Positions 32,869 through 41,104 of a stretch of 64,000 nucleotides of DNA are shown in pieces. The notes beneath the pieces are model-generated. The model saw nothing but the letters and a program-made list of their open reading frames with translations. It was not told the DNA's origin and did not search any database. Numbering within the stretch: the first letter of the stretch is position 1; every line of letters starts with the position of its first letter. This stretch comes from JBJHBP01 sp050485645 (GTDB taxonomy: Bacteria; Pseudomonadota; Gammaproteobacteria; Steroidobacterales; Rariloculaceae): the NCBI GenBank assembly GCA_050485645.1, contig JBJHBT010000001.1:62001-126000 (forward strand), read 5' to 3'. A program made the translations under genes and the position numbers.

Positions 32869-34407
32869 ATGCGTGATGCAGTCTTCGTACGATTCGAAGG
32901 GGTACGCGTGACCGGTCATCCTGCTCCTTCGCTCGACAACCTCGCCTCCACAGGTGTGCCAGGGCTCGATAGCGTGCTGCGCGGTGGCCTGCCGCGCACC
33001 TGCCTCTACCTGGTGGACGGCAAACCAGGCGTCGGCAAGACCACGCTCGCGCTGCAGTTTCTGCTGCAAGGAGTACGGGAGCAGGAGCGCTGCCTGTACA
33101 TCACCCTTTCCGAGACAAAGGCCGAGATCGACATCGTCGCGCACTCGCACGGGTGGAGCCTGGACGGGATCGACATCATCGAGCTGTCAGCGATCGAGCG
33201 CTCCCTCGCCGGCAAAGCCCGGAACACGATGTTCCAGTCCGCCGAGGTGGAACTGAACTACGTGAGCAAGATGCTGCTGGAAGAACTCGATCGCATCAAG
33301 CCTGCGCGCGTTGTACTCGACTCGCTTTCCGAGATGCGCCTGCTAGCGCAGAATCCGCTCCGGTATCGCCGCCAGATTCTCACCTTCAAACAGCAGTTCG
33401 TGCAGCGCGATGCCACCGTGCTGTTGCTCGACGACCGCGCCACCACGGACTCTGACAATCAGGTGAACAGCATCGTGCACGGCTCCATCGTGCTGTCGAT
33501 GGCGCCGCTGAAATACGGGATCTTCCGCCGCACGCTGTCCGTCACCAAACTGCGCGGCGCGACATTCTCGGAAGGCAATCACGACTATCTCATCCAGCGG
33601 GGTGGCCTCGCCGTTTTTCCGCGCCTGGTCGCATCCAACCACTCCACGAGCTTCACGAGAACCACGCTGTCCAGTGGCAACGGTGCACTTGACGCCCTGG
33701 TCGGCGGCGGACTCCACACCGGCACCAGCAACCTGCTGATAGGCCCCGCGGGCAGCGGCAAATCAACCATCGCCATGATGTTCGCCCACGCAGCCGCAGA
33801 GCGCGGCCAGCGGGTGAGCTACTTCACATTCGACGAAACCACACACGTCCTGCGCGATCGGGCGCGCGCGTTGAATATCGGCTTCGAAAAGCACATCGAC
33901 GACGAGCGCATACACCTGAGCCAGATCGATCCCGCGCAGATGCCGCCGGGCAAACTGGCGGACGACATCATGCGATCCGTCCAGGATCAGGGAACAGCGG
34001 TGATCGTGCTGGACAGCCTGAACGGCTACGTGAACGCAATGCCCAGCGACGACTATCTGTACCTGCAACTTCACGAGTTGCTCAGCTATCTGAACCAGCA
34101 AGGCGTGCTCACGATGGCGGTCATGGCCCAGCACGGCCTCCTGGGGCCGATGGCTGCTCCCGTCGACGTGAGTTTCCTCGCCGACACGGTGATTCTCACG
34201 CGCTACTTCGAAACCTGCGGCGCGGTGCGCAAGGCGGTCTCCGTGCTCAAGAAGCGCAGCGGTCCTCACGAGACAACTCCCCGGGAGCTCTTGATGACGG
34301 CAAGCGGTGTGACGCTCGGTCCGCCTCTCGCCGAGTTCGAAGGCGTGCTCACCGGGGCACCGACGCGCGTCGGTGTTGCACCTCCGCTGGTGAAGGACTC
34401 GCCATAA
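32869..34407 (+). CDS. Two-domain KaiC-like ATPase
   Basis: The start is uncertain: TTG 32785 would overlap the upstream stop, ATG 32869 is used here, and GTG 32908 has the best ribosome site (AAGGGG). From 32869 the product is 512 residues with two RecA-like KaiC domains: STGVPGLDSVLRGGLP then Walker A GKPGVGKTT at about 51, and GNGALDALVGGGLHTGTS then GPAGSGKST at about 292. Each domain has an acidic pair region (LSET, FDET). At the cyanobacterial phosphosite ISTITDT the text here is VSFLADT, so the Ser is kept and the Thr is Phe. No kaiA or kaiB is near. The hybrid kinase just downstream is the likely partner. Confidence 0.9.
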   Translation: MRDAVFVRFEGVRVTGHPAPSLDNLASTGVPGLDSVLRGGLPRTCLYLVDGKPGVGKTTLALQFLLQGVREQERCLYITLSETKAEIDIVAHSHGWSLDGIDIIELSAIERSLAGKARNTMFQSAEVELNYVSKMLLEELDRIKPARVVLDSLSEMRLLAQNPLRYRRQILTFKQQFVQRDATVLLLDDRATTDSDNQVNSIVHGSIVLSMAPLKYGIFRRTLSVTKLRGATFSEGNHDYLIQRGGLAVFPRLVASNHSTSFTRTTLSSGNGALDALVGGGLHTGTSNLLIGPAGSGKSTIAMMFAHAAAERGQRVSYFTFDETTHVLRDRARALNIGFEKHIDDERIHLSQIDPAQMPPGKLADDIMRSVQDQGTAVIVLDSLNGYVNAMPSDDYLYLQLHELLSYLNQQGVLTMAVMAQHGLLGPMAAPVDVSFLADTVILTRYFETCGAVRKAVSVLKKRSGPHETTPRELLMTASGVTLGPPLAEFEGVLTGAPTRVGVAPPLVKDSP

Positions 34408-34424
34408 ACACGCCAGTCGGAGCC

Positions 34425-35948
34425 GTGCTGCACGCGCTCGTCATCACGCCGAACAGCGTGGATGCGCAGCTCGCGCTCGATTTTCTAAGCGAGAATGAGG
34501 TCCCCGCGCACGCCTGTGCAAGCATCGGACAGCTCGGCGGCAAGCTTCCCGATCATACCGGCTGCATAGTACTGGTTGAGGAAGCGCTCATGGATCCGGA
34601 TGTCCACTGCCTGCACGAGCTCCTCGAGGCGCAGGCCACATGGTCCGACCTGCCTCTCGTGCTGGTCGCGTCCGAGGGCACCACTCTCTCGACACTGGTC
34701 GAGCGCGCCTTTCCATCATCCGGCAAAGTGACACTGCTGGAGCGGCCACTGAGTCCGCTTACACTGATCTCCGCCGTGCGCACGAGTCTGCGGGCACGAG
34801 CGCGCCAGCTTCAGGTGCGCGACCTGCTGCACGAGCGAAAAAAGGCACTGGACCAACGGGACGACTTCCTCGCGATGCTCGCACACGAGTTGCGCAACCC
34901 ACTCGCACCGATGCGAAACGCCATATGGCTGCAGAAGAGCCTGCCGATGGACGACCCGCTGGTGGCGAAAACGCGGGACATCCTCGACCGGCAGGTGACG
35001 CATCTGTCGCGCATCGTCGACGACCTGATGGATGTCGCGCGCCTGGAACGTGGCAAAGTCGTGCTTCAGCGCGAACGGCTGGAGCTGAACCGGGCCATGT
35101 TGAACGCGCTCGAGTCCTCCCTGCTCACGACACCGAAGCGTTCGCACGAGATCGTGACGGAGCTCGCGGACGCGCCACTCTACGTGGAAGCCGATCCCGT
35201 GCGCCTTGAGCAGCTGTTGGCCAACCTGATTCTCAACGCCCGCAAGTTCACGCCGCCCGGCGGACGCATCGCACTGCAAACACACTCGGGCGACGGGATC
35301 GCCTCCGCCACGGTGCGGGACAACGGCATCGGCATTCAGCCAGAAGACCTCGAGACGCTTTTCACGCCTTTCGCTCAAGGCGAGCACGGCCTCGCGCGCT
35401 CGACGGGCGGACTAGGAATCGGCCTTTCGATTGCGCGTTCGATCGCCGAGCTGCACGGAGGCACGCTGCGGGCGACAAGCGCCGGCCTGAGCAAGGGTGC
35501 GGCTTTCGAGCTCAAGTTGCCGCTATCACCCGCGCCGCTCGAACCGGTGCACGGCATTGTGCCGACTCAGACCACCGAGCTTCCCCGACGCATTCTGATC
35601 GTGGAGGACAATGCGGACATCAGCGAGTCGCTGCGCCTCGTGCTAAGCAGTTGGGGACACGAAGTGATGCTCGCGACGACCGGCGACCAGGGGCTTGCCA
35701 TGGCACTGAAAGAGCGACCGGACCTGGCGCTTATCGACATCGGCCTGCCAGGCATGAACGGCTACGACGTGGCACGTGAGCTTCGCGCGCGCAGTCGACA
35801 ATCGAACCCCGATATCCGGATCATCGCCATGACCGGCTACGGCCAGCAGGCGGACCGCCAACGCGCGGCAGACGCAGGCTTCCATGCGCACCTCGTTAAA
35901 CCGTTCGACCCTGAGGTACTGCGACCACTGGTCAATGCCAGGAACTGA
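34425..35948 (+). CDS. Soluble hybrid histidine kinase with C-terminal receiver
   Basis: GTG 34425 lies 17 bases after the KaiC-like gene and gives 507 residues. The first 120 residues resemble a receiver without phospho-acceptor features (MLHALVITPNSVDAQLALDFL). A HisKA region follows (FLAMLAHELRNPLAPMRNAI), then a complete HATPase_c (NLILNARKFTPPGG, VRDNGIGIQ, GGLGIGLSIARSI) and a receiver with RILIVEDNADISES, LALIDIGLPGMNG, IAMTGYG and HLVKPFD. No membrane segment is present. KaiC proteins that partner with such kinases are known outside cyanobacteria. The output target is not encoded in the operon. Confidence 0.92.
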   Translation: MLHALVITPNSVDAQLALDFLSENEVPAHACASIGQLGGKLPDHTGCIVLVEEALMDPDVHCLHELLEAQATWSDLPLVLVASEGTTLSTLVERAFPSSGKVTLLERPLSPLTLISAVRTSLRARARQLQVRDLLHERKKALDQRDDFLAMLAHELRNPLAPMRNAIWLQKSLPMDDPLVAKTRDILDRQVTHLSRIVDDLMDVARLERGKVVLQRERLELNRAMLNALESSLLTTPKRSHEIVTELADAPLYVEADPVRLEQLLANLILNARKFTPPGGRIALQTHSGDGIASATVRDNGIGIQPEDLETLFTPFAQGEHGLARSTGGLGIGLSIARSIAELHGGTLRATSAGLSKGAAFELKLPLSPAPLEPVHGIVPTQTTELPRRILIVEDNADISESLRLVLSSWGHEVMLATTGDQGLAMALKERPDLALIDIGLPGMNGYDVARELRARSRQSNPDIRIIAMTGYGQQADRQRAADAGFHAHLVKPFDPEVLRPLVNARN

Positions 35949-36119
35949 GTACCCGTTGTCTATGGGCGCCTCAAGAGCAGTGACGCGGCCGCTCGAATCC
36001 TCGTCTCGACTGCTGGTGCCCGCTCTCGCCACTCCGATGCACATGCGTGCCGTCGATGGACGCTGCCCCTTCTACGCCGTCCATGAAGCATGAGGATTCT
36101 TCAAACTGAGTCCAAAATC

Positions 36120-37040
36120 CTAGACCGTTCGGATCCGCAGTTCAGGTCGAGCGTGACGAGGCATCGTCACGGCCGCATCACGCATTCCGGATTTGCGCCA
36201 CACCGGGTTGTTCAAGAGGCGGTCCGTTTCGCACCTGACCACCGAGTAGCATTCGCAACTGAGCTCTTCGAGCATTTCCCGGTTGAGCACCTTGACGTGC
36301 CCGCGCCGAAATTCAATGACACCGAGTTTCCTCAGCTTACTCGCAGCTTCCGCTATGCTTTCCCTGCGGACGCCCAGCATGTTACCGATCAGCTCTTGGG
36401 TGAGGACCATCTCGTCGCCGGGGACTCGGTCCAGCGAATGCAGCAGCCTGCGGCACAACTGCTGTTCGATCTTGTGGTGCCGGTTGCAGACCGCGGTCTG
36501 AGACATCTGCGTAATGAGCGCCTGCGTGTAACGGAGAATCAGTTGCCGCAACTCACAAGAGTGATCGATGCCCTTCTTGAGCAGCTGGCCTGGCAGTCGA
36601 AACGCGGTGCCCGCACTCTGCACGACGGCGCGAATACTGGTATTGCCACCGCCGAGTACCGATGCGAAGCCGACGATACCTTCGTTGCCCACCATGGCAA
36701 TCTCCACCGACTTGCCGTTCTCCATGGCACACAGCAGTGAGATGATGGCGTCGACAGGAAAGTAGACGTAACGTTCCAGAGCGCCCGCTTGGTGAATGAC
36801 TTCCCCGAGCTGCAGCGTTACCAATTTCAGATTCGGTGCAATCCCCGCCATCGCTTCGTTCGGAAACAACGCGAGCAAGCGGTTCTGGCTCAGAGCGCAG
36901 GGCCTGGATGAAAGGGGTCGGAATTCCGGCTTGCGGACACTACGTCCGGTATGCCCATTGATGTTGATGGCGCTGCCGCTGACCAGCGCTCCATTCGTGG
37001 ATCGCACCGAGCTTTCCCGCATCGAAGTGTTGGTTTTCAT
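36120..37040 (-). CDS. Crp/Fnr-family transcription regulator
   Basis: ATG 37040 follows AGGGA and gives 306 residues; earlier in-frame starts precede the predicted promoter start. After a 50-residue N-terminal stretch comes a cyclic-nucleotide-binding-type beta roll (LVTLQLGEVIHQAGALERYVYFPVDAIISLLCAMENGKSVEIAMVGNEGIVGFASVLGG) and a long helix, then a winged helix (MVLTQELIGNMLGVRRESIAEAASKLRKLGVIEFRRGHVKVLN). This subgroup lacks the usual cAMP-contacting Arg-Ser pair that I can see and is often found near stress genes. Its sigma-54-type promoter suggests a second tier of control below the NtrC-type activator. Targets are unknown. Confidence 0.88.
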   Translation of the reverse strand: MKTNTSMRESSVRSTNGALVSGSAININGHTGRSVRKPEFRPLSSRPCALSQNRLLALFPNEAMAGIAPNLKLVTLQLGEVIHQAGALERYVYFPVDAIISLLCAMENGKSVEIAMVGNEGIVGFASVLGGGNTSIRAVVQSAGTAFRLPGQLLKKGIDHSCELRQLILRYTQALITQMSQTAVCNRHHKIEQQLCRRLLHSLDRVPGDEMVLTQELIGNMLGVRRESIAEAASKLRKLGVIEFRRGHVKVLNREMLEELSCECYSVVRCETDRLLNNPVWRKSGMRDAAVTMPRHARPELRIRTV

Positions 37041-37124
37041 GTTCGGATGTCCCTGTTGGTTCGCGCCAAGCTCGACCAGAAGCCAGCGATCGCTTCTTGC
37101 TGCTGCATACGTTGTGTAAACGAA

Positions 37125-37140
37125 TGCAATCCTCGTGCCA
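37125..37140 (-). promoter_or_regulatory. Sigma-54-type promoter for the Crp-type regulator
   Basis: On the minus strand this reads TGGCACGAGGATTGCA, a perfect consensus with GG-N10-GC. The start would be near 37113, about 73 bases before ATG 37040. It is the last such site on this side of the window. Confidence 0.88.
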
Positions 37141-37513
37141 GTTGACCGCGGCCATTGACGGGTGCTTGGATCGGGCGATCTCGGTGTGCAGCTCAATGGA
37201 GAATCCGCTACGAAATGTGAACCAGTTTTCGGAGACCGTTGTTCTTGAGGCGTCACGCGCCCTCGACCTGTCTCACCAGGAGCTGCTGTCTCTGAGTCAC
37301 TCAACACCACCGCAACTTCGTAAGAAGCATGCCGGTGGATGGCAGTCTGGCAAGACAGGGTTTCATCGACAGCGCCGCGGCCGATGCCGGCATACAGAGG
37401 GTGAGTCTGGACAATTCGTCACAAGTGCCTGGGATTTTCGGACCACAGATCAAGATCGAAACGTGGCTCAGAAGATGGTCGAGCAGTCAGGGCGACCTCG
37501 AGATGGCGAACTG
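37141..37513. other. Gap between stress region and ABC operon, possible gene remnants
   Basis: About 370 bases. Plus-strand frames give a stretch ENPLRNVNQFSETVVLEASRALDLSHQELLSLS from 37195 and a 62-residue frame at 37329-37517 (RQGFIDSAAADAGIQRVSLDN...). Both look protein-like in composition but have no family I recognise and stay in different frames, so they may be pieces of a decayed gene. The second overlaps the stop of the ABC ATPase gene. Confidence 0.35.
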
Positions 37514-38224
37514 CTAGGGCCGCCGGCCCATCTCCTCCAGGTAGAGACTCTCCAGGTCGCCCGCCGTGATCTTTGAGGCGTCCAGGGTCCGGCGCAGCCG
37601 GCCGGCCCGCATGAGACCGATCGTGGTGGCCACCTCCCGCGCGCGAAAGAGGTCGTGGGTCGCCATCAGGATCGCTGCGCCGCGGTCGCGCTGACGCACG
37701 AGCAGGTCGTGGAATTCGGCCGAGGCCTCGGGATCGAGACCCGAGGTGGGCTCGTCGAGCAGCAGCGCCTTGGCCTCCTTCACGATGGCGAGGGCGATGC
37801 CGACCTTCTGACGCATGCCCTTGGAATAGTGGCCGACCCGCCGGTCGAAGACGCCGGACGCCAGGCCGGCCGCCGCAAGGGACTCGCGCAGGCGCGCGCG
37901 TGAGCGATCCTCCACACCGGCGAGCCGTGCGAAATAGTCGAGGTTCTCGTAGCCGGTCAGTTCGTCATAGAGAGCGACCGTCTCAGGGATGTAGAGCAGC
38001 CGACGTCGCACCGCCTGCGGCGCTTGCCGAGCGTTGAGACCGTCCACCTCGGCGCAGCCCGAAGTCGGCCTCAGGAAACCAAGGAACAGCTTGATGGTCG
38101 TCGTCTTGCCGGCGCCATTAGCCCCGAGCAGGCAGTAGATCTCCCCCGGCCCCACCGTGAAGCTGACATCGTCGAGCGCCCGATGCGCGCCATGATCCTT
38201 GGTCAAGGCCGTTGCCGAAAGCAT
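37514..38224 (-). CDS. ABC transporter ATP-binding protein
   Basis: The 236-residue ATPase has Walker A GANGAGKTT near 33-41, the signature YSKGMRQKVG, Walker B ALLLDEPTSGLDPEA and the switch His in MATHDL. The sequence groups with ATPases serving ABC-2/NosY-like permeases, and no membrane part is fused. It is the last gene of a minus-strand operon after two large permeases and a TonB-dependent receptor. The substrate and direction of transport are unknown; peptide, metal or antibiotic export have all been proposed for relatives. Confidence 0.93.
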   Translation of the reverse strand: MLSATALTKDHGAHRALDDVSFTVGPGEIYCLLGANGAGKTTTIKLFLGFLRPTSGCAEVDGLNARQAPQAVRRRLLYIPETVALYDELTGYENLDYFARLAGVEDRSRARLRESLAAAGLASGVFDRRVGHYSKGMRQKVGIALAIVKEAKALLLDEPTSGLDPEASAEFHDLLVRQRDRGAAILMATHDLFRAREVATTIGLMRAGRLRRTLDASKITAGDLESLYLEEMGRRP

Positions 38225-38234
38225 GTGAGGTCTC

Positions 38235-39599
38235 CTATGGCGTCGCCGCCTGGCCGCGGAAGGCCCAGGCGGCGATCAGGATGAGCAGGGTAGCGATAAC
38301 CAGTACCGCGAGGTCCGCCAGCACCCCAGTCTGGAAGGGACCGCCCGATTCGCGGAAGTGGAAGCTCAGCGGGCTGTCGTATTCGGCGGGAGTGAGCTGG
38401 GTATCGCGATCCAGGTAGTCCTTGAACAACAGCCGAAATTCCAACTGGGCCGCACGCGCCTGCCTTTCGAAGGCGAGCGCGCGATCGGCGTCCGAGCCGG
38501 CGATGCGGTCGAGCGCATCCTGCACGGCGACCGAAGGCAGGAAGAATCGCACCGTGTCGAGCAGATGACGCCGGGCGTCCTTCGCTTGCTGATGCGCCAC
38601 GATCATCGGCGCAACTTCGCCGTCGAGGGCGACGCGGTCGGCGTAAAGGTCTCGCAGACGATCGGGAATCCGGGGCGCCGGCGTGCGGACCGGTGTCGGA
38701 TTGGCCACACGATCGCGTCGCTGGTGCTCGGCAATCTCGGTCATTCGGGCCTTCAGGTCAGTGGCGAACCGCATCTCCGACGGCGGCGGTGCGACCAGAT
38801 CGACGGCTGCAAGGGTCAGCGACGGCGCCATGACCACCACCAACAGCCAGACGGCTCCGGCGGCGATCGCCGCCTCGGTCGAGCGACGGGCAAAAAGGCT
38901 TATGATCACCGCCACCGCCAGCCAGAAGCCACCATAGGCCAGAACTATGAGCCCCAGGGCCGCCAGGCCGGCCGGGTTGTTCGCCCCCGCCCAGGCGGCG
39001 ACGGCGAGGATGATGGCCGTCGAGGGGAGCAGCACCACCAGGCCACGGGCCAGCGCCTTGACGGAAATCAGCGGCCCGACGCTGACGGGCTGCGACAGCA
39101 CCATGGCGGCGACACCGCGTTCGCGCTCGCGCGACCACAGGTCATAGGTGGCGGCGAGGATGACCAGCGGCAGCAGGAAGACGACAACAAAGGCAAGGTC
39201 GAACCGGCCCGCGGCGCGCGCGGTCGGACTGCCGATATCCGCCCACACGCGTCTGAAGAGCGACGTGTAGTCGCCCAGCGGGGGGATCTCGGCGGTAAAA
39301 GGGTAGGCATCGGCCTGCCCCACCGACAGCGGCGCCATCGCTCCGGGCGGCAGCACGGGCTGCGGTATCGGCAGGGTCACCGATGGTGAGGACTGGACGA
39401 TGAACTGGCGCATGTCTGCCAACCTCGCCTGTTCCTGCGTCTTGATCAGATCGATGGCCGCCTCGCGCTGGTGGGCCCAGTCGGCGCCATTCCATGCCGC
39501 ATAGCCGCCCAACCCCAACAGCAGGACCAGAAGCACCAGCAGAGCGCGGTCGCGAAGAAGACGGCGGACCTCATAGCCCGCGACGGCGAAGCTACTCAC
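38235..39599 (-). CDS. ABC-2 type permease, DUF3526-like (second of pair)
   Basis: The 454-residue protein has one N-terminal helix (ALLVLLVLLLGLGGYAAWNG), a large periplasmic domain of about 100 residues, a group of helices (FDLAFVVVFLLPLVILAATYDLWSRERERGVAAMVLSQP, GLVVLLPSTAIILAVAAWAG, LAALGLIVLAYGGFWLAVAVIISLFA, AAIAAGAVWLLVVVMAPSLTLAAV), a second long soluble stretch, and a final helix (LADLAVLVIATLLILIAAWAFRG). This is the pattern of DUF3526 ABC permeases. It overlaps the upstream permease gene by four bases. The two permeases are paralogues and probably form a heterodimer. Confidence 0.82.
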   Translation of the reverse strand: MSSFAVAGYEVRRLLRDRALLVLLVLLLGLGGYAAWNGADWAHQREAAIDLIKTQEQARLADMRQFIVQSSPSVTLPIPQPVLPPGAMAPLSVGQADAYPFTAEIPPLGDYTSLFRRVWADIGSPTARAAGRFDLAFVVVFLLPLVILAATYDLWSRERERGVAAMVLSQPVSVGPLISVKALARGLVVLLPSTAIILAVAAWAGANNPAGLAALGLIVLAYGGFWLAVAVIISLFARRSTEAAIAAGAVWLLVVVMAPSLTLAAVDLVAPPPSEMRFATDLKARMTEIAEHQRRDRVANPTPVRTPAPRIPDRLRDLYADRVALDGEVAPMIVAHQQAKDARRHLLDTVRFFLPSVAVQDALDRIAGSDADRALAFERQARAAQLEFRLLFKDYLDRDTQLTPAEYDSPLSFHFRESGGPFQTGVLADLAVLVIATLLILIAAWAFRGQAATP

Positions 39600-41071
39600 G
39601 ACCGACGCCCCAGACGCAGGGCCGCGAATGCCGCTAAACCGAGAGCAGCCAGGACCCAGACCAGCAGGATCGAGAGATTGGGCCTCTGCGCCGCCGCAAC
39701 CTCCGCCAGTGGCTCCTGACGCGGCGTATAGACGACGTCGCGCGTGATGGTCGCAATGTCGGCGAGATGGTATCGCTCGCCGGGTGGCGGCTTGTTGGCC
39801 GTTACTTCCTGGTTCAGTCTCTGGATGAGCAGGTAGCGATAGTCCTCGACGCCGCGGAGGTAGGCCAGGTGGGCTCCGAAGTCCGTGCCGGCGAAGGCGC
39901 GCGACCAGGGTTGCAGCGCGACGGTCGGCGAGATGATTGCGAACGTGCGTTGCACCGCCTCCTGCCGCTGGTAAACGGCGTAGAGCCGTTCGAAATGCCG
40001 ATTGTAGGTATCCGTGGAGTTCTCCTCCCCAAATTCCAGGGAGACGCCCCGGAAGTTGACCGGCAGGTCCGCGACATCGCTCACCTGATAGCGCGCCAAT
40101 AGCTCTTCCCTGACGGCGTCAAGCCGTTCGTCCGCGGGGTCGTGACCGCTGATGCCATGCTCCGCCTCCTCCGTGACCGCCGCTCTGAATTCGGGGGCGG
40201 ACGGCGTCGGCTCCAGGCTCTCGGCCACGGCGGGCGCGACACGTGGCGCGAGCAGGGTCGCCACCGCCCAGAAACCGAGCAGCACGACCAGGGCCGTCCG
40301 CGCCGAAGCGAACAGGCCCGAGGCCGCAATGGTGAGGGCGCAGAACGCCAGAAGGTAGAGTGCATAAGCGCCGCCGATGGCCGCGAGCCCCGCCGCTTCG
40401 GTCCCGCCCGCGCCCTGCAGCAGGATCGCCGGAAGGCTCACGCCGATCATGGCGAACGCCAGCAATCCTGCCGCCGCCGCCAGCGCGATCAGCCGCCCCC
40501 CGACCAGAGCCACGGCCGACGCCCCGGCGCCGAGTTCCTGGCGAAGCCGTGCCCGGGCGCCTTCGCCGGACATCGTGGCGAAGCCGGCGAGAATGATCAG
40601 CAGCGGCGCGATGACCTGCAAAGCCCAGGCCGCCGAGAAGCCGCCGAAGCGGCTCAGGGCGGTGCCTCCTTCGATCGGCCTGTGCCGGGCCGGATTCTGC
40701 GCATGAGCCTCGATGAATACCGAGGATCCGACGAAGTCGGACAGTCCCGGATCGAAGGCCGCCAGCGGTCGCACCGGTGCGGGCACGGCGCGGCCCACAT
40801 GGGCGGCGTCGTGAGGATCGATCACGCCCTGGCTGTCCCAGAGCCGCGCCTCCTCCTCAGCGACAGCGCGCCGCTCCTCGGCCTGGGCAGACAGGCGGGC
40901 CGTGCTCGTGGCGACCGAAGCGCCGGCGAGGAGCAGGACCGCGAGGGCAAGCCAGAGCAACCGGCGCTCGCGCCACATCAGCCGGAGCTGCGTCGCGGCT
41001 ACGGCGAGCGTCTGCGACAACGCCGAGATTGGTACGGTGCGAGCAGCGAGACGAGCTGTCGTTCGGGTCAT
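39596..41071 (-). CDS. ABC-2 type permease, DUF3526-like (first of pair)
   Basis: The 491-residue protein shares layout with its neighbour: an N-terminal helix (LLWLALAVLLLAGASVATSTA), a periplasmic region, helices around IAPLLIILAGFATMSGEGARARLRQELGAG, LIALAAAAGLLAFAMIGVSLPAILL, LYLLAFCALTIAASGLFASARTALVVLLGFWAVATLLAP, a long soluble loop and a last helix (LSILLVWVLAALGLAAFAALRLG). The reading is very GC-rich in third positions. It starts 34 bases after the TonB receptor stop, so one transcript is likely. Confidence 0.82.
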   Translation of the reverse strand: MTRTTARLAARTVPISALSQTLAVAATQLRLMWRERRLLWLALAVLLLAGASVATSTARLSAQAEERRAVAEEEARLWDSQGVIDPHDAAHVGRAVPAPVRPLAAFDPGLSDFVGSSVFIEAHAQNPARHRPIEGGTALSRFGGFSAAWALQVIAPLLIILAGFATMSGEGARARLRQELGAGASAVALVGGRLIALAAAAGLLAFAMIGVSLPAILLQGAGGTEAAGLAAIGGAYALYLLAFCALTIAASGLFASARTALVVLLGFWAVATLLAPRVAPAVAESLEPTPSAPEFRAAVTEEAEHGISGHDPADERLDAVREELLARYQVSDVADLPVNFRGVSLEFGEENSTDTYNRHFERLYAVYQRQEAVQRTFAIISPTVALQPWSRAFAGTDFGAHLAYLRGVEDYRYLLIQRLNQEVTANKPPPGERYHLADIATITRDVVYTPRQEPLAEVAAAQRPNLSILLVWVLAALGLAAFAALRLGRRS

Positions 41072-41104
41072 GTTGCTCGATCTCCGACTTACCGCCTATG
41101 TGCC

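Noticed and set aside
37329..37517. 62-codon ORF overlapping the end of the ABC ATPase gene
   Set aside because: No family, weak ribosome site and overlap with a solid gene; noted only as a possible remnant.
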